A stretch of 48,096 nt of DNA. Origin: an uncultured Pedobacter sp. Lineage in GTDB: Bacteria > Bacteroidota > Bacteroidia > Sphingobacteriales > Sphingobacteriaceae. The notes beneath the pieces were generated by a model, which saw only the letters and a program-made list of their open reading frames with translations, had not been told where the DNA came from and searched no databases. The stretch lies in assembly GCA_938008555.1 (NCBI GenBank), contig CALLKE010000166.1, positions 1-48,096 of the forward strand, read 5' to 3'. Shown in pieces: positions 35,901 through 44,409 of the stretch; the first letter of the stretch is position 1, and each line of letters begins with the position of its first letter. The translations under genes and the position numbers were made by a program.

Positions 35901-38900
35901 ACTCGCTGTACCGGGACTTGCCGTACTGCTGATACTGATCGTCAAAGCATTATTAGTCACACTAGGCAGACTTACAGTCAATACTTTTGTTTGAGTTTCG
36001 CTTACTGTACCTGAGCTAATCGTGACCACATTCGCTCCGGGCTTGGTGATCTGAATATCCGTAATCGTCAAAGTGCCACTGTTCACCACATAGGTCGACA
36101 AGCTTCCTGTGATACTAAATAGCAAATTTCCAAACTTACTGTCATCGGCCGTCGCAATGGTAAAAGTTACTGAATGCGCTCCGGCAGGAATGGTAATAGT
36201 CGGGCTCATCATATACCCTGCGGGAAAAATCGGATTAGGACTCAAATTCAACACCAATGGTACAGCAGTAGTTACTGTTCCCGTCAAACTCGCCGTAAAA
36301 ATCTGGCTCAATCCTTCTGTAACACTTCCAGAGCTAATGCTAATCACCCGATTATTGGGATCATTAGCCGTAATGTCCATAATTGTAATTGTACTACCAT
36401 TAATCGTATAATTAGCCAAGGTTCCAGACAAACCCAATGTTGTACTCAATCCAACCACACCAGCATTTAGAGCTTGTAAAGTAAATGTAACGCTATTTTG
36501 GCCCATGGGAATAATCACACTGGTAGGGACTGATGAAGAAGCATAATTTGTATCAGCAATTGCAGTACCTGTTTTAATCAACGATAATGTAATCGTGGTA
36601 GCTGCCGTAATTGCTCCTGGTAAACTCACTGAAACCGTGCTACTACTTCCCCCATTCACTGGATTAGGATTACCTCCAATAGTTAATACAGATGGATTAA
36701 CCAACACAGTTACAGTCTGCGAATTGACTGTACAACCATTGACCAACAATGTATACAGATAAGGCACATTAATTGTAGATGTAGTAGTATTGATTAAAAC
36801 CTCACTAATTGTATTAGTACCCGTGGCTGCTCCATTACTAACTCCAGCTACTACACCTCTGGACCATGTAAAAGATAATCTACCACCACCGCTTGGAAAA
36901 ACAAATGAACTAGTGGGAGTATAACTAAAAACAGAACCACTTTGAATCGCAGGAGGTAGTAAACTGCTGCTCAAAGTTGGTATTCCGGTATTTACGATTA
37001 CATCCTCTGTATTTGAAACCGAGCCACTGTAGTTGCTACCTACAACTGTACCACCAGATTCATACGAGGTCGAGACAGACAACGAACTGGGAAATGAAAA
37101 AACATTGGGTAATGGGCAAATCCTTTGTAAAGGGTTCACATTGCGAGTAGGGTCAAGATAGTACACCTGTGCGCTGGTGTTATAAGTCTGTGAAGCTGCT
37201 GCACAATTTACGCTGGCCAATAAGGTAAGTACCACTGATCCTCCTGGAGCAACCACAAAATTGCCAAAACGAGGATTCGTGGAGGTGCCTTGATTAGTCG
37301 TCACCGAAGCCGCAGAGTCTCCCCCTGAACCACCAACATAGGTCACTGTAACCGATTGATAGGTGATGCCAGTAGGAAACAAAATATCAGCAATAACACC
37401 GCCCGCATTACCTACTCCTGCTTTATTACTGACTGTAAGGGTGTAGGTCACTGGAGCCCCCCCTAAACGGGTACCTACTGAGCCCGCTTGGGCCTCTGTT
37501 AAAATAGTCGTTAGTTGGGGATAACATGCCGCCCCACCACCTTGTAGATACGAGGGTAGGCTGGATATAGTAAAAGTTAATGATTGCCCGTTAGTGCCAT
37601 CGGAAGCACCATTTTTAGTGGTCCCATTTGTTGTATGCCCTGAACTGCCCAAAGCCACATTTGTAGATATAGTGCTATTAGTTGTATTATAAAAAATTAA
37701 TCCACCACCACCACCACCACCAGGTCCATGAGGATTAGTATTATCCCCTGCATTACCTCCATTTCCTCCGACAGCACTGATGTTTAACGATGCAGATGAA
37801 GTTATATCAGAGATTTTCAACAATACTGCACCCCCAGCACCAGCACCCCCAGCACCATCGTTGACTGGACAATTGCGAATGGTACCACCAATATTAAGAC
37901 CATTACACCAACCTGCATTTTGCCCATTACTACCATTTGTTGTGATAGTTCCAGATCCTACAAGTTTACCTACATTCAACAAAATAATTCCTCCGCCAAC
38001 TCCCCCACTATCTCCTAAGTCCGCATCATTAACCTCTCCGGCACCACCACCACCACCCATAAACAAACGTGTGGGAGTGAATGCCCCTGTAGTGGATCCT
38101 GGCCGCCCCCCAGCTACAGCTGTTGTAGGGCAACATCCATTTCCACCAGCACCTCCAGTTCCACCATTTCCACCCCCACCCCCACCAGAGTTAATATCAC
38201 TACCACCGCCACCCCCATTACCAGGAGCTCCCCTCCCCAAAGAGCCGTTTGGCAATCCTTCAGTTGTATTAATTACTTGTACAAATCCATCCCACATATT
38301 TTTAGCTGAACCCACTACGCCCTCTCCTTTTGCTGTAGCTCTATAGCTGTTAGCATCAGAGGAGCTTAAAACATAGTTATAGTAATTAGTAGATTCACTA
38401 GTAACGTTTTTAAAACTAAAACCTCCTCTAAACCCACGTGCACTTGCATCAATAGTTTGCCCATTGAAGTTCATCGTGCCTGCTACATCAAAAGCAATAA
38501 TGCCCCCTGCACTACCATTGAATGGGGGTGCAAGAACAGATCCTGTTAAAGTTACGTTCGAATATTGAGGGACACGAACCACCTGAAACGTTCGCTTTCC
38601 TCGAGTAAGGTCAAGAGCATTAAAATCAATATTATAGTACGTATTCACAGTACCACCGTTTGTACCTGCCCCCCTAAAAGTTAGGGTTCCACCAGTGAGG
38701 GGAACATCAGAAGTAGCCACTACATACTCAAATAAACCCGTGTTTCCTAAACTAGTGTAGCCAGTTCCACCTTGACTATCTGGACCTGATATTGTTGAGC
38801 TAGCCCCATATAAATTAGTATCGGTGGAGTTAATCGTCGCATCCTGCATTTGAATAACCAGAAGCAAGTCGCCTGTATGAATTTGACCTTTTGAATAAGT

Positions 38901-39125
38901 ATTTGTACCCCCATTAAAAACCACGTCAGCAGGAACAGCTGCAAGTACAGTGCTCGTAGTCCCAGCAGTTAACGTGGTATTAGCTGTTGCTGGATAATAG
39001 GTATTTAGCTGGCCACTTACTGGAGCCGAGCCATCAAAACCTGGCGTGGCACAAATCTGAGCAAAGCCCTCTTTCCCACCCGTTAATCCTAACAATACAA
39101 AAAGACAAGTAATTATTTTCTTCAT
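32931..39125 (-). CDS. Giant repetitive surface protein with type IX sorting domain
   Basis: This 2064-residue protein has a signal peptide (MKKIITCLFVLLGL, ending FAQ). A long N-terminal region follows, very Gly-rich at about residues 295-480. Next come a conserved-repeat DUF11-like segment (about 550-650) and a run of about six Calx-beta-like repeats of about 115 residues with the recurring motif TISSGxVSET and GTLTITDI. Three Ig/MBG-like repeats, two more Calx-beta-like repeats and a C-terminal domain from about residue 1965 complete it. That last domain has YDGIDDCLLIGNIERYPDNR and later GPYYYVIRLID, the layout of the type B T9SS sorting domain, with substituted positions. It is probably secreted or surface-attached, perhaps adhesive. 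An exact 47-base repeat joins two neighbouring repeat units. Confidence 0.85.
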   Translation of the reverse strand: MKKIITCLFVLLGLTGGKEGFAQICATPGFDGSAPVSGQLNTYYPATANTTLTAGTTSTVLAAVPADVVFNGGTNTYSKGQIHTGDLLLVIQMQDATINSTDTNLYGASSTISGPDSQGGTGYTSLGNTGLFEYVVATSDVPLTGGTLTFRGAGTNGGTVNTYYNIDFNALDLTRGKRTFQVVRVPQYSNVTLTGSVLAPPFNGSAGGIIAFDVAGTMNFNGQTIDASARGFRGGFSFKNVTSESTNYYNYVLSSSDANSYRATAKGEGVVGSAKNMWDGFVQVINTTEGLPNGSLGRGAPGNGGGGGSDINSGGGGGGNGGTGGAGGNGCCPTTAVAGGRPGSTTGAFTPTRLFMGGGGGAGEVNDADLGDSGGVGGGIILLNVGKLVGSGTITTNGSNGQNAGWCNGLNIGGTIRNCPVNDGAGGAGAGGAVLLKISDITSSASLNISAVGGNGGNAGDNTNPHGPGGGGGGGLIFYNTTNSTISTNVALGSSGHTTNGTTKNGASDGTNGQSLTFTISSLPSYLQGGGAACYPQLTTILTEAQAGSVGTRLGGAPVTYTLTVSNKAGVGNAGGVIADILFPTGITYQSVTVTYVGGSGGDSAASVTTNQGTSTNPRFGNFVVAPGGSVVLTLLASVNCAAASQTYNTSAQVYYLDPTRNVNPLQRICPLPNVFSFPSSLSVSTSYESGGTVVGSNYSGSVSNTEDVIVNTGIPTLSSSLLPPAIQSGSVFSYTPTSSFVFPSGGGRLSFTWSRGVVAGVSNGAATGTNTISEVLINTTTSTINVPYLYTLLVNGCTVNSQTVTVLVNPSVLTIGGNPNPVNGGSSSTVSVSLPGAITAATTITLSLIKTGTAIADTNYASSSVPTSVIIPMGQNSVTFTLQALNAGVVGLSTTLGLSGTLANYTINGSTITIMDITANDPNNRVISISSGSVTEGLSQIFTASLTGTVTTAVPLVLNLSPNPIFPAGYMMSPTITIPAGAHSVTFTIATADDSKFGNLLFSITGSLSTYVVNSGTLTITDIQITKPGANVVTISSGTVSETQTKVLTVSLPSVTNNALTISISSTASPGTASNYSMSGTVVIPGGLSSTSLTVTTSDDNKFGDVILSITGTLSGYSFVSGTLTITDIQITKPGANVISISSGVVSETLSRTLQVGFIGGTETNTPLTIILGNSPAFPVVGYILPSSVTIQSGESSVTFVVSTVQDNNVGDNVFSISGTCSGFTVTTGTLTVTDISGGGLNGNGSTTLTISSSTVSETLSTVLNLSLPSTINVTTTPLTLTLLSNVIFPGGYSADDGRGAQSLSGTNSFMVVIPANQHSVSFTIQTARDGNVGNNTFILTGSSVSYYTFLPGILTVQDVDVQGGLPTTGPTILTISSGMVSETLSKVLSVSLPGVMLTNTPLTLTITSDIPFLSGYQVDQVSVSGSTSFTVVIQPNQHSVNFTIQTASDTYIPDNIFHLGGASLPNYVFITGTLTVINTDARRTPVLTIISPNSTYVGGSFTASVSSTAMSSGGPITYSAFGTGSGSATVDASTGLVTGYRVGQVILRATSSGDTNYNGVFTTQVLTITKGTPTLSLTATNSQVNVDGSLQFTAMSYPALSGGLTSVGIIQYSIVSGSATIEQSGLLHAIAVGPVVVQASQAPDANYYAPLSVTQTITINPAIQSITITSADIMSLLSSITVTATSSATGGRGGSISYTIINGTGQAMILGTNVIAANLEGTVTLHASTAGDANYSGASVDQTITIVSLALSSLSSTLSEGSNGILVLSLRPLGMILPEGVTFTLSGSVASSGHYSLSSTVFLAANQGSVSVSISGLADQVLFNDELLVIKANNIYLNSVSGSLTITDSTAQDARNRVITLGRGTIFQSQTRELMASLPAGIISALPISVSLSVNEASDLSLLAGPPVVDSGLIIPIGSSFGSFSVTASSNNDQPARILIDGNSLSFTVIEGVVTVINKKIDLVPALSDNYDGIDDCLLIGNIERYPDNRVDVVDRQGLTVYSISGYNNTDRVFCGVANVGVPYHLPSGPYYYVIRLIDRTKDKNNDQEEKFYSYFKVKASK
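35716..36080 (-). repeat. 47-bp exact direct repeat joining Calx-beta-like units
   Basis: Bases 35716-35762 and 36034-36080 are identical and in the same orientation, encoding GTLTITDIQITKPGAN in both copies. The 318-base spacing (106 codons) equals one repeat unit, consistent with a recent unit duplication or gene conversion. Confidence 0.8.
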
Positions 39126-39174
39126 AGACTAAAAAATTTAGAAGCAAATTGTCAATAATTTAAATGTAATTTTT

Positions 39175-39360
39175 TTACAAAAACTTAACAAATAAACTTA
39201 AAGTTAATATAAAGCTACCCAAATAACAGTAATCGTTGCTGTAGCTGGTAATACCTGAATCATTCCTGGGACAAGATTTGGTGCTTGTTAGTCCTTTTGC
39301 ATCTGTCACTTTGAACGTGAGATCATAACTGACCGGATTGACATAAAAGTAAGTAGGGTC
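39175..39360 (-). pseudogene. Remnant of a PKD-like surface-protein repeat
   Basis: A minus-strand frame directly upstream of the giant gene encodes DPTYFYVNPVSYDLTFKVTDAKGLTSTKSC and a tail, from just after an in-frame TGA to a TAA at 39175-39177. The segment from SYDLTFKVTDAKG to the Cys looks like the end of a PKD/Ig-like repeat found in surface proteins of this phylum. It has no start and no sorting domain, so it is a gene fragment. The remaining bases up to 39562 show nothing recognisable. Confidence 0.5.
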
Positions 39361-39562
39361 TCAATGCATGGCGCAATCGTCAGTTACAACCGATCTGTCA
39401 CAAATTTCATCTTTAATCTGCCAGATTGATCGCTTATTCGTTCTCTCTAAAAAAACTTCCATACATCCACAAAACCAAACGAAAATTTGCGCTTAGTCAT
39501 TAATTGAACTCAGGTTATTAATTCACAACAAACTATCCTTTAAGAACAGATTGTTTATTGTT

Positions 39563-40500
39563 GAAGTTGTTTACGATTTTTAAGTTACGGTTATCGATTT
39601 CTTAATTTTCCTGATAAATAAGCATGCAAAAGCAATAAAATGCAAGGCGATCCAACTAGAAATGGTTGTTTCAAATCGTACGAGAAGACATTTGAAGTTG
39701 TCTATCCATGCGTTAGCATGTTCGATGACTGTTCTTCGTTTATAAAGTTCATCATCAAAGTATAGATAGTCTGTATCTACTACATCCTTTGTGTTTCATG
39801 GGTTAATCTTGATATTGGCTTCAATTTCTTCTTTCGAACAAATTTGGCGTAGCTCTTGTGCATCGAACTCACCATCAGCATTCAAAAAAAACCCTGCGGA
39901 TTGAGAGCAGCGGCACAGAGTTGATTCAACATTTCTTGCATAAATTGATCTATCTCAAAAAGATCATGATGTGATCCTGCTTTAGGGGTTGATATCGCCA
40001 ACATTTGTCCCGTATTATATGCTAAAAATGAGCTATTGGTCGTTTTTGAGGCTTTTCTCCCCTGATAACTTACCGCTTGGCCTCCTCGCTTTACACTCGT
40101 CCGACTCCCATCCATCTGTACACAAGACAGGTCCAAATAGGCCTAGTTGTGTTTGAGTAATTCTGTCCACATCCGCTCCCAGGAGCCATCTAAACTCCAT
40201 TTCCTAAAGTGCTTATAAACTGTACCCCATTTTACTTCTACTCCGTCGGTGAATTCTTTTATCGGTAGACAACGCCATTGACAACCTGTTTTTAATCGAT
40301 ATACAATAAGCATAACTAGCTGATAAAATGGCACTCTTGACTTGGGACCTCGTTTGCCTTTACTCAAATGTGGGATCATAGTCTCTTCTATTGTACTCCT
40401 ATCTAGGATTTCCATTTAAATGCCTGTTTTATTTTTTGCAACACAAAACTCAGTATTTATTGGGACTCCTTTATCTCTCATTAAAACCATAAACAACTTC
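39563..40500 (-). mobile_element. Decayed IS5-like insertion sequence
   Basis: The element is bounded by inverted repeats GAAGTTGTTTA (39563-39573) and TAAACAACTTC (40490-40500), which extend inward with mismatches. It holds a broken minus-strand transposase. No convincing target duplication is visible at the edges. It sits in the gap between the giant surface protein and the sugar-nucleotide dehydratase gene. Confidence 0.75.
39580..40415 (-). pseudogene. IS5-family transposase, three inactivating lesions
   Basis: The reconstructed protein begins MEILDRSTIEETMIPHL and includes LKTGCQWRCLPIKEF, YLDLSCVQMDGSRT, GSHHDLFEID and NADGEFD. Near the end are YKRRTVIEHANAWIDNFK and VRFETTISSW, the DDE-type catalytic core of the IS5 family. 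It is broken by an in-frame TAG at 40143-40145, a one-base loss in the A-run at 39884-39891 and an in-frame TGA at 39796-39798. The stop codons rule out simple programmed frameshifting, so the gene is dead. Confidence 0.85.
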
Positions 40501-40574
40501 TAAATTATATTGAAGAACTTATAGAACTTGTTTATCTTCGATACGCCCATGTGGGAATGTAATTTCATAGCCAA

Positions 40575-42509
40575 ATGCTCAATAGAATCAATATTGCCCC
40601 TAGGTGGGTTATTTTCTGCTTAGACTTAACCTGCTGCATATTCTCACTAATACTTGCCTATTATATTCGATTTAGTATCGATCTCAAGTTGATTGACCTC
40701 ACAGCACTAAGCAGAAATGTATTAGTTTCCATTGCAATCAATTCCATTGTATTTTATGTATTGAAGACCTATGCTGGTATTATACGATATATTACCATAC
40801 AAGATTCCTTTCGCATAGGTGCTGCTGTTATTCTGAGCAATATGCTCTTCTTAATTGCCAATTTAGCTCTGATAGCATTTCATCGGCCATTCATTATCTC
40901 CAATGCAGTATTAGTGATCAATGGATTATGTGCTTTTCCTATTTTGATGATGTACAGAGTATTAATCAGATATCTTTTTGCTCGACTCAAAAATTCAAAA
41001 ACAGATCAGCTTAAAATTATCATCTATGGAGCTGATGAAATAGGCATAGCTGCCATGCGTTCACTGGATCATGATCCGAATGTAAACAAGATCATTGTTG
41101 CTTTTATCGACAAGGATCGACACAAAAAGGGAAAAGCAATCGATGGAATTAAGATCTATCACACCAATGATTTAGCCCAATTTACCTCACAAAATAAAGT
41201 GGACGAGCTGCTTATCGCTGGAGCCATATCACCAAAAGAAAAGAATAAAATCGTCGATTATTGCCTCGAACACGACATCAACGTACTTACCCTGCCACCC
41301 GTGCAGAATTGGACCAACGGAGAAATTGATGCAAGCCAGATACAAAAAATTAAAATTGAGGACCTGCTAGAGCGTGATTCTATTCATATTCACAACGAGT
41401 TAATGGGAGAACAACTACAAAATAAACGCGTACTAGTCACTGGTGCAGCAGGTTCAATAGGAAGTGAGATCGTTAGACAGCTTGCTGTTTTTCATCCCCA
41501 AGTGATCATCCTCAACGACTATTCTGAAAGCCCTCTGCACGATTTGCAGCTAGAACTTAATGAGAATTTTACGGAAAACACTTTTCACTGTTTCATTGGT
41601 GACATACGCGATGCAACTCGGATGGAAACACTTTTCAAGACGCTAAGGCCTCACTATGTATACCATGCTGCTGCCTATAAACATGTGCCTCTGATGGAAA
41701 ATAATCCCAGCGAAGCTATCCGCACTAATGTAATGGGAACTAAAATAATAGCCGATCTATCTGTGAAATATGGCGTCTACAAATTCGTGATGATTTCTAC
41801 TGATAAAGCAGTAAACCCCTCAAACGTCATGGGTGCATCCAAGCGCTTAGCTGAGATTTATGTACAATCTCTTTACCAACATAAGATCTCACATACCCGT
41901 AATCCAGATTATTCAACAACGAAATTTATTACGACCCGTTTCGGTAATGTACTAGGCTCCAATGGATCAGTCATTCCAAGGTTCAATGCTCAAATTAAAA
42001 AAGGTGGCCCAATTACGGTAACACATCCAGATATCACTCGGTATTTTATGACCATTCCGGAAGCTTGTAAATTAGTTTTAGAGGCAGGATCCATGGGAGA
42101 AGGCGGAGAGATTTACATATTTGACATGGGCAAGTCTATCAAAATTGTTGACCTTGCCAAAAAAATGATCCGACTTTCTGGTTTGATTCCCAATCAAGAT
42201 ATATCCATTCAATTTACTGGACTACGCCCAGGCGAAAAACTATATGAAGAACTCTTAAACAATCAAGAAAATACCCTTCCTACACATCATCACAAAATTA
42301 TGATTGCCAAGGTAAAAGAATATGACTATAAGGATATTAACTCACATTTGGATGAACTAATTCGCTTGAGCTGTGCATATCAGGATCGAAAAGTAGTCGC
42401 CAAGATGAAAGAAGTGATACCAGAGTTTAAAAGCAATAACTCTGTATATGAAGAACTAGATGACTCAAGGATAAACCAAATAATAGATCAAAAATTGGTT
42501 AAACAATAA
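40575..42509 (+). CDS. WbpM/CapD-type membrane nucleotide-sugar 4,6-dehydratase
   Basis: This 644-residue protein has four N-terminal membrane helices (about residues 10-130), a CoA-binding-like Rossmann domain (about 145-270; IIYGADEIGIAAM) and a large SDR-type dehydratase domain. The latter shows TGAAGSIGSEIVRQL, AAYKHVPLMENNP, STDKAVNPSNVMGASKRLAE and FGNVLGSNGSVIPRF. The family converts UDP-N-acetylglucosamine to a 4-keto-6-deoxy sugar, feeding surface polysaccharide or O-antigen synthesis. No other polysaccharide genes follow; the next gene is an amidase. A locus border lies here because an IS remnant is directly upstream. Confidence 0.9.
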   Translation: MLNRINIAPRWVIFCLDLTCCIFSLILAYYIRFSIDLKLIDLTALSRNVLVSIAINSIVFYVLKTYAGIIRYITIQDSFRIGAAVILSNMLFLIANLALIAFHRPFIISNAVLVINGLCAFPILMMYRVLIRYLFARLKNSKTDQLKIIIYGADEIGIAAMRSLDHDPNVNKIIVAFIDKDRHKKGKAIDGIKIYHTNDLAQFTSQNKVDELLIAGAISPKEKNKIVDYCLEHDINVLTLPPVQNWTNGEIDASQIQKIKIEDLLERDSIHIHNELMGEQLQNKRVLVTGAAGSIGSEIVRQLAVFHPQVIILNDYSESPLHDLQLELNENFTENTFHCFIGDIRDATRMETLFKTLRPHYVYHAAAYKHVPLMENNPSEAIRTNVMGTKIIADLSVKYGVYKFVMISTDKAVNPSNVMGASKRLAEIYVQSLYQHKISHTRNPDYSTTKFITTRFGNVLGSNGSVIPRFNAQIKKGGPITVTHPDITRYFMTIPEACKLVLEAGSMGEGGEIYIFDMGKSIKIVDLAKKMIRLSGLIPNQDISIQFTGLRPGEKLYEELLNNQENTLPTHHHKIMIAKVKEYDYKDINSHLDELIRLSCAYQDRKVVAKMKEVIPEFKSNNSVYEELDDSRINQIIDQKLVKQ

Positions 42510-42749
42510 TCCTTTCTTAAAACTGTGGCAAGAGTTTAAGCACAATCACTCTGCTTGATAATGAGTCTTGAACTTTTTGTATCCACAATCATGCTTTTCA
42601 ATCCTTCATACAAAAGAAAAAGCCTCGCTTTTACCTTACAAAGGGCCCTCCCATACTTTTCCTTACTTTTGTCAAGGAAATCATACTGTTATCAGTTTTT
42701 CAATAAGCTCTGATAACTATTAAAATATTCTAGCAATAAAAGAACATTC

Positions 42750-43622
42750 ATGAAGCAGAAAGTTAACATAGGTTTAGTACAGATGAGCTGCACTAACAAT
42801 AGAGAAGAAAATATTCAAAAGGCTATCAATAAGATTCAAGAGGCAGCTGCAAAAGGAGCTCAAATTATTTGCTTACAAGAGCTTTTCACCTCGCTGTACT
42901 TCTGTGACGAAGAAAATCATGATCATTTCTCTTTAGCAGAACCTATTCCAGGACCAACATCCAGTACATTAAGTGAGCTTGCCAAAAAGCTCAATGTTGT
43001 CATCATTGCTTCGTTATTTGAGAAAAGAGCACAAGGAATTTATCATAATACAACTGCAGTACTCGATGCTGACGGGGCATACCTAGGAAAATATCGTAAG
43101 ATGCATATTCCTGACGATCCCGGTTTTTACGAGAAATTTTATTTCACTCCTGGTGATTTAGGTTATAAAGTTTTCAAAACTCGATTCGCTACCATTGGAG
43201 TACTCATATGCTGGGATCAGTGGTATCCAGAAGCTGCTCGTATTACTTCATTAATGGGGGCTGAAATTTTATTTTATCCCACCGCTATAGGCTGGGCTAC
43301 TTCGCAGGATCAGGCAACAAATACCGAACAGTATCATGCTTGGCAAACTATTCAACGAAGTCATGCTGTGGCAAATGGAGTTCATGTAGTAAGTGTCAAT
43401 CGAGTAGGACATGAAGCTGGTGTTAATTTTTGGGGCGGCTCTTTCGTCGCTAATCCATTTGGAACCTTATTACATCAAGCATCACATCAACATGAAGAAA
43501 CCGTAGTACAAGCAGTGGATCTTTCTAAAACAGATCATTATCGTATCCACTGGCCTTTTTTAAGAGATAGAAGAATCGATTCTTACCAGCCTATTACAAA
43601 AAGATATCTGGACGAAGAATAA
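42750..43622 (+). CDS. aguB: N-carbamoylputrescine amidase
   Basis: This 290-residue member of the nitrilase superfamily has the catalytic triad Glu44 (CLQELF), Lys117 (YRKMHIPDDPGFYEKFYFTPGD) and Cys154 (LICWDQWYPEAAR). The wording around these residues is typical of N-carbamoylputrescine amidase, which makes putrescine from the agmatine deiminase product. The usual partner aguA is not in the window. The start at 42750 gives the normal length. A TACTTTTG sequence at 42664-42671 fits the Bacteroidota -7 box and may be its promoter. Confidence 0.9.
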   Translation: MKQKVNIGLVQMSCTNNREENIQKAINKIQEAAAKGAQIICLQELFTSLYFCDEENHDHFSLAEPIPGPTSSTLSELAKKLNVVIIASLFEKRAQGIYHNTTAVLDADGAYLGKYRKMHIPDDPGFYEKFYFTPGDLGYKVFKTRFATIGVLICWDQWYPEAARITSLMGAEILFYPTAIGWATSQDQATNTEQYHAWQTIQRSHAVANGVHVVSVNRVGHEAGVNFWGGSFVANPFGTLLHQASHQHEETVVQAVDLSKTDHYRIHWPFLRDRRIDSYQPITKRYLDEE

Positions 43623-43984
43623 ATTGGATCGTCAGGTTCTTTTGTCTGCTAAAGCAAAATAAAAACAGCTAAACAGCATCCTTCAGCTACAAAAAAAGAA
43701 GCCAGACAAAATCATAAAACAATAAAGAAAGATATTAGTCAAATATTCAGCTATTAGTCAACCTGATGAAGCACATAGATTATTTACTTCATTCATTTTC
43801 AGAATTATTTTCTGAAACAGGCATAACTAATTCAATAAAGTATGGCATAATAATAGTTGTCTGAATTTAAAAGCACTAGCAAGTCAGAAGGACCAAATAT
43901 TTTTTCACGCAATCCAAAAAGCAATTTTGTTTTATTTATAAATAATGTTTTTATTTACGCGGAAATATTAAAAACACAAAACTA
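43623..43984. other. Intergenic region before the MNIO cassette
   Basis: This 362-base AT-rich region must hold the promoter of the Cys-rich precursor gene. A 32-codon open frame at 43766-43864 (MKHIDYLLHSFSELFS) is visible, but it is too short to call a gene. No metal-regulator operator is obvious. Confidence 0.45.
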
Positions 43985-44329
43985 ATGGAAAAGAAAAAAA
44001 ACATTATTAAAGGTTCATTAATTGCAGGTGCACTAGTTGCATGTTCTAGCTTCGCAACCCATGCGACAGAAATATTTCACAGCAATAATCTTGGCTCTGG
44101 CGAAGAAGTAAGAACAAATCTTCTAGCAAAAAAAACTGGCAATCACCGCTTAGAGCTAACCTGTAGCAGCGGGAGTCAGTCAGGTACTCACAAACACCAT
44201 AAAGATGGTAAATGTGGTGATGGTAAGTGTGGAAAAGATCACAAATGTGGAAAAGATCACAAGTGCAGTAAAGATCACAAGTGTGGAAAAAAAGGAAAGA
44301 AAGGTAGCACCACTCCAACAACAAACTAA
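43985..44329 (+). CDS. Secreted Cys-rich RiPP precursor (HvfA/bufferin-like)
   Basis: The 114-residue protein starts with a signal-peptide-like segment (KKKNIIKGSLIAGALVACSS, with THA before residue 29). It ends in a short core region with Cys at 77, 82, 88, 94 and 100, spaced five, then six residues each time. The repeating unit is KDHKCG, with one KDHKCS, preceded by DGKCGDGKCG. It is immediately followed by a DUF692 enzyme and a DUF2063 partner, the arrangement of HvfA/bufferin precursors. In that family the enzyme oxidises the core cysteines to oxazolone/thioamide-type groups able to bind copper, which is established for relatives, not shown here. Most known relatives use EGKCG; the KDHKC units are unusual. 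An extra Cys at 60 lies in LELTCSSG. Confidence 0.8.
   Translation: MEKKKNIIKGSLIAGALVACSSFATHATEIFHSNNLGSGEEVRTNLLAKKTGNHRLELTCSSGSQSGTHKHHKDGKCGDGKCGKDHKCGKDHKCSKDHKCGKKGKKGSTTPTTN
44231..44284 (+). repeat. 18-bp tandem repeat encoding the Cys motif
   Basis: Three near-identical 18-base units (44231-44248, 44249-44266, 44267-44284), each encoding a variant of G-K-D-H-K-C. They differ at one or two bases. The tandem DNA repeat explains the six-residue protein spacing and offers a route to change the number of Cys units. Confidence 0.85.
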
Positions 44330-44352
44330 AATACTCGTATATCTAAACAACT

Positions 44353-44390
44353 AACTAAAGCAGATGATTCATTATCTGCTTTAGTTTTTT
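44353..44390 (+). terminator. Hairpin terminator or attenuator between precursor and MNIO gene
   Basis: Arms 44353-44365 (core CTAAAGCAGAT) and 44374-44386 are perfectly complementary around an eight-base loop and are followed by T to 44390. It stands 24 bases after the precursor stop and 20 bases before the MNIO start. It would let the precursor be made in excess of the enzymes. Confidence 0.75.
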
Positions 44391-44409
44391 CACACGAAAT
44401 TATCATCTT

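Noticed and set aside
37780..38346. Long proline-rich open frame (188 codons) on the plus strand
   Set aside because: It is the antisense shadow of the Gly-rich part of the giant surface gene; Gly codons read backwards give Pro. No start signal or homology.
39882..40415. Programmed frameshift IS with two overlapping transposase frames
   Set aside because: The two frames are in the same phase separated by a TAG, and further stop and frame lesions follow, so decay explains it better.
43766..43864. 32-codon frame MKHIDYLLHSFSELFS before the MNIO cassette
   Set aside because: Resembles the start of a membrane protein but ends after 32 codons and has no continuation; probably chance or a tiny remnant.
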